From contig NZ_CP159830.1 in the NCBI RefSeq assembly GCF_047730085.1, positions 2,604,001 through 2,668,000 on the forward strand: a DNA stretch of 64,000 nucleotides. The letters run 5' to 3'. Below, piece by piece: positions 18,371-25,873 of the stretch. Every line of letters begins with the position of its first letter. Position 1 is the first letter of the stretch. The translations under genes were made by a program, and so were the position numbers. This DNA comes from Njordibacter sp937773555 (lineage in GTDB: Bacteria > Pseudomonadota > Gammaproteobacteria > Pseudomonadales > Balneatricaceae). The notes under the pieces are model-generated. The model saw only the letters and a list, made by a program, of their open reading frames with translations, did not search any database and was not told the origin of the DNA.

Positions 18371-18725
18371 GGGGATGACTGGATTCGACGTTGGTTACAA
18401 ACCCTGAGGTGCATGTAGAGAATGTAAGGTTTCTCTTTAATCCCACCTTGCAAAAGTTATAGTCGCAAACGACGAAAACTACGCACTAGCGGCTTAAATC
18501 CCGCTTACACTGATCACCGGATGCCTGTAAACGGTCGTGAAGTGGCTCGCAGAACAGGATCGTGTGGACTCCTCGCTCGTGGAGAAAACCCTAAAACCAA
18601 TCGAGATCGCCTTATGCGCCCTGACACTTGGGCCGCGGTAGGTTAAAACAATAAAGTGATCTAAACATGTAGAGCTGATGGCAGAGGACTGGCGGACGGG
18701 GGTTCGACTCCCCCCATCTCCACCA
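18371..18725 (+). ncRNA. ssrA: Transfer-messenger RNA (tmRNA)
   Basis: tmRNA rescues stalled ribosomes and adds a degradation tag. The 5' end GGGGAUG pairs with CAUCUCC near the 3' end to form the acceptor stem (one G-U), followed by ACCA. The T arm with GGTTCGACTCC is visible. The tag frame at 18465-18497 starts at a GCA resume codon and encodes ANDENYALAA, identical to the E. coli tag. The gene's 3' end is repeated in degenerate form at three places downstream (about 28.0, 29.1 and 44.7 kb), marking it as an integration site. Confidence 0.97.
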
Positions 18726-18804
18726 CATACGAGTTTCAAGCGTTATCATTGAGACTTACAATTAGCCTCGTTACCCTCCTAAACAAGGGTTTCGGGGCTT
18801 TTTT
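18715..18804 (+). repeat. ssrA 3'-end att-type repeat, copy A (intact)
   Basis: This holds the final bases of ssrA plus about 80 bp downstream. The shared block consists of CACCACATAC, then GTTTCAA-N9-TTGAGAC (18733-18755, an imperfect inverted repeat), then ACAATTAGCCTCGTTAC, then a terminator ending GGGGCTTTTTT. Copies B, C and D repeat it in the same order and spacing. Confidence 0.85.
18764..18804 (+). terminator. ssrA intrinsic terminator
   Basis: AGCCTCG...ACCCT pairs with AGGGT...CGGGGCT around a small loop, followed by six Ts. The stem has two U-U mismatches. The terminator is part of the repeated block, so each copy carries its own version. Confidence 0.85.
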
Positions 18805-19124
18805 ATGCCTGTAACATTCTCATAGAGCCTCAAACAGCATTGTTGTGGTGCTAAAACGCGCTCGGACGGCCTGTGTAACCACAGGGGCATCTTAGTAATG
18901 GTCTATGCAAACGCAACAGTGGATCCTCTACAGGGCCGATTAACCAACCCAATGAAGGGAATCACCATATAGTATGTACACAGCCTTAGGACTCAAAAAA
19001 TCACTATTCTGGGTAAGTTAATCGTAGACATGAGTAAGTCATCAAAAAATCTGACACAACTATCCTAAGAGAGAGCCTCATTTTCTGTATTAGAGCTCAC
19101 CACTATTGGGACACATTCAAGTTA
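18805..19124. other. Non-coding gap after ssrA
   Basis: About 320 bp without a credible gene on either strand. I see no integrase fragment, although this is where one would be expected in an island inserted at ssrA. Confidence 0.6.
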
Positions 19125-20225
19125 TCAATTTAAACTAGAGCTAAGTGTTCCATCTATATATAGTAAGGCATTTTTTTTACAAACACGGATTCCAAAGGTG
19201 TCACCTAACGTCATTTCGGTATGTTTACGTGTCTTTGCTTTAATTATGACTCCAGTGGGTAATTTTAGTGTGACAACGCCATCAACACCTAAGTGTTCTA
19301 TCTTAATGATTGTACCTTTGCCAATGCTATCACTCTCTTTATCTACCATGACTATGTGTTCAGGGCGGATACCCATCTGGTAAATGGACACATTATTTCC
19401 CACTGGCATTGCTGCAGGTAGTGGCTTGGTTAAGTTGATGGCTTCTGTGCTAAGTGATCCCAAGTTCGGTTCTAAAGTGATCATATTCATCGGTGGCGAG
19501 CCTATGAAGTAACCAACAAAGTCATTCTGTGGCTGTGAAAATAGTTCTTCAGGAGTGCCTGATTGCTGCACTAAACCATCCTTCATCACCACAATTTCAT
19601 CAGCAAAGCTCATAGCTTCACTCTGATCGTGGGTTACCAGTATCATTGTCATACCCGTTTGGCGATTAATCTCCCGCAGTTTACGACGCAACATAAACTT
19701 CATCTGTGGATCAATCACTGTTAAGGGCTCATCCAATAGAATGGCGCTTACATCCTCCCGCACCAGGCCACGCCCTAAAGAGATCAATTGCTTTTGATCT
19801 GCACTTAGCTTGCGAGCAGGCATATCAAGCGCATAGTCTAGGTCTAAAAGTGTGGCCACTTCAGCCACACGCTGTTTTATTTTAGACGGAGTCATCCCTC
19901 TACATTCAAGCGGAAATGCCAGGTTCTGCCTTACTGTCTTAGTTGAATAAATGACTGGGAACTGAAATACCTGTGCAATATTTCGGGCAGATGTGGGCAC
20001 CGATGTTACGTCTTGATCATCAAATAATAAGCGCCCATGTGACGGAGGCACCAAGCCTGAAATAATATTAAGCATAGTTGTTTTGCCACAGCCTGACGGC
20101 CCCAGCAAAGCATAGGTTTTACCATCTTCCCAGGTGAGGTTGACCGGTTTAAGCGCAAAATCATGCTCACCTTTTGGATTGGACAGATAACTGTGTCCAA
20201 GGTTTTCCAGTACAATTTTAGCCAT
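19125..20225 (-). CDS. ABC importer ATPase, GlpT-like (polyol/carbohydrate type)
   Basis: ATP-binding subunit of a CUT1-type importer, 366 residues. It has Walker A GPSGCGKT (42-49), Walker B AILLDE, and the H-switch His199 in LVTHDQSEA. The signature motif is altered to LSADQ (140-144) instead of LSGGQ. A C-terminal TOBE/MalK-like regulatory domain follows. It is the last gene of the adh-SBP-permease-permease-ATPase-ATPase operon, one base after the previous stop. The altered signature pairs with the altered H-loop of the partner ATPase. The similarity I recall is to the GlpST glycerol importer pair; the substrate is inferred only. Confidence 0.88.
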   Translation of the reverse strand: MAKIVLENLGHSYLSNPKGEHDFALKPVNLTWEDGKTYALLGPSGCGKTTMLNIISGLVPPSHGRLLFDDQDVTSVPTSARNIAQVFQFPVIYSTKTVRQNLAFPLECRGMTPSKIKQRVAEVATLLDLDYALDMPARKLSADQKQLISLGRGLVREDVSAILLDEPLTVIDPQMKFMLRRKLREINRQTGMTMILVTHDQSEAMSFADEIVVMKDGLVQQSGTPEELFSQPQNDFVGYFIGSPPMNMITLEPNLGSLSTEAINLTKPLPAAMPVGNNVSIYQMGIRPEHIVMVDKESDSIGKGTIIKIEHLGVDGVVTLKLPTGVIIKAKTRKHTEMTLGDTFGIRVCKKNALLYIDGTLSSSLN

Positions 20226-20226
20226 C

Positions 20227-21279
20227 TTAGTTGTCCCTGAGTGTTATATTGCGGCCATCTGGTGCAAACAGCATCATTTGTTCTGCTTGAATAGAGATAC
20301 TTAAGTTATCACCAGATTTGAAGGTTTCTATACCTTCAACCATCATAATTGCTCGGCCAAAGTCAAAATCAAGATGGATAATAGTTTGCGACCCACTAAA
20401 TTCGGATAACCCAATTTTAGCTGTAAATGCGCCACCAGGCTCAATTGCATCTGGACGAAGGGCAATAGTTACAGGGCCATCAGGTGGCAGTTGCAGGCCT
20501 TCACTTGGCGCTAGCTGGCCTTCACCAAAGTAAAGCACTTGGTCACGTACAAACCCAGAGATAAAGGAAATTGGAGGGTCACTTATTACGCTTGCAGTAT
20601 CTTTAGTGGGTGGGTGTGCGAATAGGTCTGCAGGTGGCCCACTGGCAATTATTTCCCCGTCATGCATAACGATCATAGTGTTACCCAACTCCATTGCCTC
20701 ACGTGGCTCTGTGGTGGTGTAAAGAATTACACTTTCTTGATTGTCTGCTACTAACCGTGGAAACTCCTCACGCAACTGTTCGCGCAGTTTATAGTCAAGA
20801 TTAGCCAATGGCTCATCTAGCATTAAGATACGAGACTGTTTGACCATTGCCCGCGCCAGAGCAACACGCTGTTGCTGACCACCAGAGAGTTGTGAGGGCC
20901 TTCGATGTAAAAAGTCTCCCAACCCCACGGTGGTCAACATAGTACTAGCAAGCGCCTGGGCCTGAGCTTTCTTCTTACCCTGTCGACGCAACGGAAAAGC
21001 CACGTTATCCAGAACACTAAGGTGTGGGTAGTTAATAAACTGCTGGTACACAAGTGACATATTGCGGTCCCTGATGGGACGTTTGGTGATGTTTTCTTTG
21101 TCTAACTTGATGTCACCATTAATTAAAGGATTGAGCCCCATTAAGGCCCGCAAAAGCTCAGTTTTTCCTGCACCTGTGCGGCCTAAGATAGTATAAATAT
21201 TACCCGCCTCAAAAAGGAATGAGACATTATCCAAAGAAACTTTGGCTTTGGCAGTTGTGAGATGATCAATTTGAAGCAT
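20227..21279 (-). CDS. ABC importer ATPase, GlpS-like (polyol/carbohydrate type)
   Basis: Second ATPase of the importer, 350 residues. Walker A GRTGAGKT (33-40), a canonical signature LSGGQQQR (131-138) and Walker B ILMLDE are intact. The H-switch position reads YTTTEPREA, so the usual His is Thr190. A TOBE-like C-terminal domain is present. With its partner it should form a heterodimer with one complete and one degenerate ATP site. It lies five bp from the upstream permease gene and one bp before the downstream ATPase gene. Confidence 0.88.
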   Translation of the reverse strand: MLQIDHLTTAKAKVSLDNVSFLFEAGNIYTILGRTGAGKTELLRALMGLNPLINGDIKLDKENITKRPIRDRNMSLVYQQFINYPHLSVLDNVAFPLRRQGKKKAQAQALASTMLTTVGLGDFLHRRPSQLSGGQQQRVALARAMVKQSRILMLDEPLANLDYKLREQLREEFPRLVADNQESVILYTTTEPREAMELGNTMIVMHDGEIIASGPPADLFAHPPTKDTASVISDPPISFISGFVRDQVLYFGEGQLAPSEGLQLPPDGPVTIALRPDAIEPGGAFTAKIGLSEFSGSQTIIHLDFDFGRAIMMVEGIETFKSGDNLSISIQAEQMMLFAPDGRNITLRDN

Positions 21280-21284
21280 GATAA

Positions 21285-22130
21285 TTACCTAATGGCCCCG
21301 GACATTGTGCCGCGTGACATATAACGCTCAACAACGATTGCAACTAAGGCTAGTGGTGCAACAGAAATTAGCGCAAAGGCTGACAGCGACCACCAAGGCG
21401 TCACTGAAGAGTTAAGGGAAACAATTGATACTGGCAATAGCTGCGTTTCAGTAAACGTTAGCGTAAAGGCAAAGAAGAAGTCATTCCACCCAAAGATAAG
21501 GCAGAACATCCCTGCAACCACAAGGCCTGGCACTGAATTAGGCAGAATTACTCGGAAAAATGCCCCAATAGGGCTACATCCATCGGTCATGGCCATTTCG
21601 TCTAGTTCTTTGGGAATACCTGCAAAGAAATCAGTCATCACCCAAACAGCAATAGGCAAAAGCAATGCCACATACACCAGAACCAATCCAAAAATAGTGT
21701 CCAACGCACCCAGTTCCTTAAGCATTAAAAAAAAGGGTATAGCCAGCACAATCGGTGGCATAATTCGCTGAGATATGAAGAAAAAGGTAATGTCTGCGTT
21801 TTTCACAAAACCTAAGCGGTACTCAAACCTAGACAAACCATAGGCTGCAAGTGTGCCCAAAATTAAACTCACAAGGCTGGCAATAAGGGTAACAGCCGCA
21901 GAGTCTATAAATGGTCCAACAATATTAATACCCTGAGAACCGTTGGTGAAGAGTGAAGTCCAGCCCTGGGTCGACGGTTCAAAATCTACCCATGGAATGT
22001 AAGTAGCACCACTAGTAATGGCGTTTGCGTCTTTGAATGAAGTTGATAGCGCCCAAAGAAAGGGAAACACAACAAAAATTGACCAACCTAGTAAAAAAAG
22101 AGTTTTAAGTGTGTGGTAGAACTTATTCAT
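21285..22130 (-). CDS. ABC importer permease (MalG/GlpQ-like)
   Basis: Inner-membrane permease with six predicted segments and the EAA-type loop DEMAMTDGCSPIGAFFRVILPNSVPGL that contacts an ATPase. The ATG at 22130 starts one base after the upstream permease stop; a longer start would overlap that gene by about 45 bp. The product is 281 residues, family-typical. Confidence 0.88.
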   Translation of the reverse strand: MNKFYHTLKTLFLLGWSIFVVFPFLWALSTSFKDANAITSGATYIPWVDFEPSTQGWTSLFTNGSQGINIVGPFIDSAAVTLIASLVSLILGTLAAYGLSRFEYRLGFVKNADITFFFISQRIMPPIVLAIPFFLMLKELGALDTIFGLVLVYVALLLPIAVWVMTDFFAGIPKELDEMAMTDGCSPIGAFFRVILPNSVPGLVVAGMFCLIFGWNDFFFAFTLTFTETQLLPVSIVSLNSSVTPWWSLSAFALISVAPLALVAIVVERYMSRGTMSGAIR

Positions 22131-22131
22131 T

Positions 22132-22998
22132 TTATTCGTCCTTCCCAACCAGTGTGCGTAACAGAAGTTTAGCAATTATAGTGAGGCTTATAATCATAAT
22201 CACCAGATACACAAGTGACAAAGCTGCAGAGTAGCCAATCTGGAAATCTCTCAAACCACGTATATAAATATAATACGAGGAGGTTTCAGTTGCAGTTCCT
22301 GGGCCACCCGAAGTAAGCACATAGACGGTGTCCATAATCTTCGACGCCTCAATGAGCCGAATAATCAATGCACCGATAGTAATAGGCGCCATCAAGGGAA
22401 AGGTCACCTGCCAAAATGTCCGCCACGTGCCAGCACCATCGATCGCTGCAGCAAGATAGGGCTCTTTTGGCAACGACACCAAGCCAGCCAACAAAAGCAA
22501 GAACATAAAGGGGGTCCACTGCCAAACCTCTACAATAAGAACGCTAATAAAGGCTCCCGTAGCACTTGAAAGCCACGGCACAGGACCGACACCAAATGCA
22601 CTTAAAATATCATTCACTGGCCCTAAACTTTCATGAAAAACAGTGCGCCAAATAACCGACATAACCACTGGAGTGGTCATCATTGGGATGAGGAACAACA
22701 CCCGTAATAAGCGACCACCTCTGACCTGTTTCCATACCGCTAAGGCAAGCGCAAAGCCTAGGGTATATTGCAATGATACAGATATGATTGAAAGAAGTGA
22801 TAAGCGTTGTAGGCTTTGCCAGAATCGATCGTCCGCAAATACGCGAACGTAGTTGCTACCACCAATAAAATCGAGCCCAGACTGAAATACATCCCAGCTT
22901 GAAAAGCTAACTCTAACCGTGAATAAAAGTGGGAAAAGAATGATAGCTACCAGCGTCAAAAGGGCTGGTAGTAAAAAAAAGTGCTTTGAAGATAACAT
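22132..22998 (-). CDS. ABC importer permease (MalF/GlpP-like)
   Basis: First permease subunit, 288 residues, with an N-terminal hydrophobic helix (FFLLPALLTLVAIILFPLLFTV) and an EAA loop PYLAAAIDGAGTWRTFWQVTFPLMAP. It is followed directly by the second permease. The gap to the substrate-binding gene upstream is 53 bp and contains GGTGGGCGCC-(6)-GGCGCCCACC, a hairpin that could protect the SBP mRNA. Confidence 0.9.
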   Translation of the reverse strand: MLSSKHFFLLPALLTLVAIILFPLLFTVRVSFSSWDVFQSGLDFIGGSNYVRVFADDRFWQSLQRLSLLSIISVSLQYTLGFALALAVWKQVRGGRLLRVLFLIPMMTTPVVMSVIWRTVFHESLGPVNDILSAFGVGPVPWLSSATGAFISVLIVEVWQWTPFMFLLLLAGLVSLPKEPYLAAAIDGAGTWRTFWQVTFPLMAPITIGALIIRLIEASKIMDTVYVLTSGGPGTATETSSYYIYIRGLRDFQIGYSAALSLVYLVIMIISLTIIAKLLLRTLVGKDE

Positions 22999-23051
22999 TA
23001 TATTTTTTCCAAGATTGTTGGTGGGCGCCTAAAGGCGCCCACCCTACGGCA

Positions 23052-24587
23052 TCAACCTTCGTTGTCTTCAAGCTTAACAACGTTAGCATAAGCTGCACGC
23101 AACCGATCTTTACCAATACGCTCAGTAATTTCAGCCCATTCTTTGGCCACACCATCGAGCGCGTCTTGCGCAGATTTCTGCCCAGCCATGGCTTCAGCAA
23201 CACCGTTGGCCATTGATGACATAAACTGGCTTACACCCGGAACGCGCAGGTCAAACACGCGGTTCTGACTTTCTTCCATATCTGACAAAGTTGAAACATA
23301 GGATTCAGCTGTTTTGTCTTCCCAGCCCTGACCTTTCCAGAAGTCTACATCTAAATGCTCATTGCGGTAAGGGTTAACTCCAAAACGGCCAATTTGTAGG
23401 TCGTTCTTGGCGTTAGCTTCATTTGCAAAGAAGCACAAGAAGTCAAAAGCCATTTCCTTTTCTTCAGACATTTGTGAAACTGCAGAAGACCAGCCCCAGG
23501 TCATGTAGGGTGCACGGTTGGGTGTAGCAAACGTGTCCCACGTGCCTGTATCACGGTTCCAAACTTCACCTGCGCCAGGCAGAGGCGCTGCTGCAACCAT
23601 ATTGCGAATGCGGCTATCTTTTTGGTTAGCTTGAACATACGCATCATCCCAGCTGTAGCTCATCAACGTTTGACCACCACCAAAGGAGAATATCTCATCG
23701 CCAAGACCGAAGTTATTGCCACCAGGTGGAAAGCTTTTCTGTGCATCAACAAACAATTGTAGGCCACGTACAAAGCCTGGTGAATTAATTAATGGTTCCA
23801 TTGTTTCTAGATCAAAGAAGAAACCACCTTTCACATCAGGATGCTTTGCATAAGGAGCAGCGCGGCTAATAAACGCAGAGAACATCAAATCATCACGCTT
23901 GGCTACTTCAGCTGAACCATAGTTTAGTTCGCCATCGCCATCCCAATCGCGATCATTAAAGTAGGCAGCCACCTTATTGTAGTCTTCCCATGTTTCAGGC
24001 ACTGTTAACGCACTACCCGTGTCGGCAAGGAACTTAGCTTGCACTTCAGCGTTGTCAAAAATATCAGTACGGTACTTTAGGTAATGGCGATCGCCATCCA
24101 TTGGGTACTGAATCATCTCGCCATTCCAAGTAGCAACACCCGTGAAGCTATCGGTCACATCTGACATGCCTGTTGAATCAATATACTTCTGTGGCACTGG
24201 CTCTAAAAAGCGGTTGAAATCGCCAATCCAAAGTGAGGCATAAAATAATACGTCATAAGCATTCTGATCACTTTGAAAGGGGATCATTATGCGTTGAAAT
24301 AGATCACCAAAAGGCACATGTACAACGTTAACTTCTGCTCCGGTAAGTGCTGCAAATTGCTCAGCATGAAGTGCTGTTGGCTCACCAATTACTGGTATTG
24401 CATGGGTAATCACATTTAAGGAGCGCCCAGAATAATCCTTAGCATCTGTAGCCTCGTAGCTACAGGTACCTGGCAAATCCTTTTCAATACCAAATTGCGT
24501 GTAATCTTTTGCCATTGCAGGCGTAGCAGCCGCGACAGCCAGGGCCAGCAAAGTTGCAGGCCCTATAAACTTACTTATTTTTATCAT
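23052..24587 (-). CDS. ABC importer substrate-binding protein, extracellular family 1
   Basis: Periplasmic solute-binding protein of 511 residues with a Sec signal peptide (hydrophobic core ATLLALAVAAATPAMA, cleavage after AMA). The two-lobed family-1 fold is suggested by ALTGAEVNVVHVPFGDL, PMDGDRHYLKYRTD, WSSAVSQMSEEKEMAFDFLCFFA and similar stretches. It is larger than a typical sugar binder and nearer to the GlpV-like group. GGAG precedes the ATG. The ligand is unknown; the adjacent alcohol dehydrogenase makes a polyol or alcohol plausible. Confidence 0.85.
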   Translation of the reverse strand: MIKISKFIGPATLLALAVAAATPAMAKDYTQFGIEKDLPGTCSYEATDAKDYSGRSLNVITHAIPVIGEPTALHAEQFAALTGAEVNVVHVPFGDLFQRIMIPFQSDQNAYDVLFYASLWIGDFNRFLEPVPQKYIDSTGMSDVTDSFTGVATWNGEMIQYPMDGDRHYLKYRTDIFDNAEVQAKFLADTGSALTVPETWEDYNKVAAYFNDRDWDGDGELNYGSAEVAKRDDLMFSAFISRAAPYAKHPDVKGGFFFDLETMEPLINSPGFVRGLQLFVDAQKSFPPGGNNFGLGDEIFSFGGGQTLMSYSWDDAYVQANQKDSRIRNMVAAAPLPGAGEVWNRDTGTWDTFATPNRAPYMTWGWSSAVSQMSEEKEMAFDFLCFFANEANAKNDLQIGRFGVNPYRNEHLDVDFWKGQGWEDKTAESYVSTLSDMEESQNRVFDLRVPGVSQFMSSMANGVAEAMAGQKSAQDALDGVAKEWAEITERIGKDRLRAAYANVVKLEDNEG

Positions 24588-24622
24588 TGTTTTACTCCAG
24601 TTTATTTAAATTTCAATAAAAT

Positions 24623-25675
24623 TTAGGGGATCAGTACGGCGCGTCCGGTGATCTTACCTTCGTGCAAGTCGCGTAATGCAAGATTTGCATCCTTTAGCGA
24701 GTATTCTTTAGTGGTAAGGTCCACTAAGCCCCTGTGGGCCAGCTCCATCAATTCAGTTAACTCAGCCCAAGTGCCAACAAGATTGCCGATGATATTCTTT
24801 TCGGTAATTACTAGGTCTACAGTGGGTACCTGAATATCTTCGCCATAACCTACTACATAGTAGCTGCCAGCAGCTCGGGTCATTGCTAACCCTTTTCTGG
24901 TTGTACCTTTCTCACCAACAAAGTCTAATACTGCTTGAGCTCCATGCCCTTTTGTTAGTGCTAAAACGGCCTCTACTTCACCACCATCAGCTTGTACCAG
25001 ATAATTGGCGCCACACTTGCCAGCAAGTTCAAGTGACTTAGCAGATGTATCTACTACAATAATTTCTGCAGCACACATGGCACGAAGAACTTGAATGGCA
25101 ATATGTCCTAAACCTCCAGCACCAATGACTACGCAGTACTCACCAGGGAGTAAATGTCGTGTGGCTTTTTTTGCTGCCCTGTAGGCTGTTAGCCCAGCAT
25201 CTGAATAAGGTGCAACTTCTTTCGGTAGGAGGGAATCTGGTAACTTAATAATATTGCGCTCTGATGTCACCAAGGCTTCTGCGTAGCCACCGTCTGAATC
25301 AAGCCCAGGGAAAGTGCCTTCGCCATGCATATCTTGTCCGCGTCGGCAGGCAATGCATGTGCCATTTGAAATCTTTGGATGGACAATAACAGGGTCACCT
25401 TTCTTCAAACCTTCCACTTCTGGGCCTACGTCTTCAACCCAACCGGCATTTTCATGGCCTAATATAAGGGGCAGTAACTGGTCACCGGTGGGGTCCATGT
25501 GCGGGCGCCAAACACCTTCAATAACGTGCAGGTCTGTGCGGCAGACGCCTGCGCCACCAATACGCACGATAACGTCAGACCCTTTTGTAATCGTAGGATC
25601 TGGAACGTCAATGTATTCAACCCAGGATGATGCACTTAGGTCGTCATCGTATTTATGTAAAACTTGCGCCTTCAT
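24623..25675 (-). CDS. Zinc-dependent NAD(P) alcohol dehydrogenase
   Basis: Medium-chain dehydrogenase, 350 residues. Catalytic zinc ligands Cys45 and His74-Glu75 (GHENAGWV) and the Rossmann motif GAGGLG (185-190) are present. The third ligand position carries Asp159 (YSDAGLTAYRA), as in a known subgroup. The structural-zinc loop is reduced: only C107 and C110 remain of the usual four Cys. It is the first gene of the operon, 35 bp before the binding-protein gene, and is divergent from the AcoR-like regulator. It probably oxidises the imported alcohol or a product of it. Confidence 0.9.
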   Translation of the reverse strand: MKAQVLHKYDDDLSASSWVEYIDVPDPTITKGSDVIVRIGGAGVCRTDLHVIEGVWRPHMDPTGDQLLPLILGHENAGWVEDVGPEVEGLKKGDPVIVHPKISNGTCIACRRGQDMHGEGTFPGLDSDGGYAEALVTSERNIIKLPDSLLPKEVAPYSDAGLTAYRAAKKATRHLLPGEYCVVIGAGGLGHIAIQVLRAMCAAEIIVVDTSAKSLELAGKCGANYLVQADGGEVEAVLALTKGHGAQAVLDFVGEKGTTRKGLAMTRAAGSYYVVGYGEDIQVPTVDLVITEKNIIGNLVGTWAELTELMELAHRGLVDLTTKEYSLKDANLALRDLHEGKITGRAVLIP

Positions 25676-25756
25676 TGGACTCTCCGAAATATAGAACTGC
25701 TTAACCGTTTATGCTTCAAATATAACCAATAAATTTTCTTGCTGTTTGCGTTTAGG

Positions 25757-25805
25757 CTGTCAAATTTTGCACATCAGTTCACTTTAGGTGGTCAATATTT
25801 GACAG
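25757..25805. promoter_or_regulatory. Paired TGTCAAA dyads, putative operators
   Basis: CTGTCAAAT (25757-25765) and its exact reverse complement ATTTGACAG (25797-25805) are 40 bp apart centre to centre. The second half also forms GTCAA-TAT-TTGAC. They lie in the divergent adh/regulator gap. I infer these are binding sites for the adjacent AcoR-like protein. Confidence 0.6.
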
Positions 25806-25873
25806 ATTGTGTAAATGTACTTTCTTTAAAGTGTTTGAGCGGTCATATTATTTGCTGAACCTTGGAGAGTCTA

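Noticed and set aside
18494..18739. Minus-strand 81-codon frame across ssrA with GGDGGSRTPVRQ
   Set aside because: It is the antisense of the tmRNA 3' domain; this peptide is a familiar spurious translation of tRNA-like sequence.
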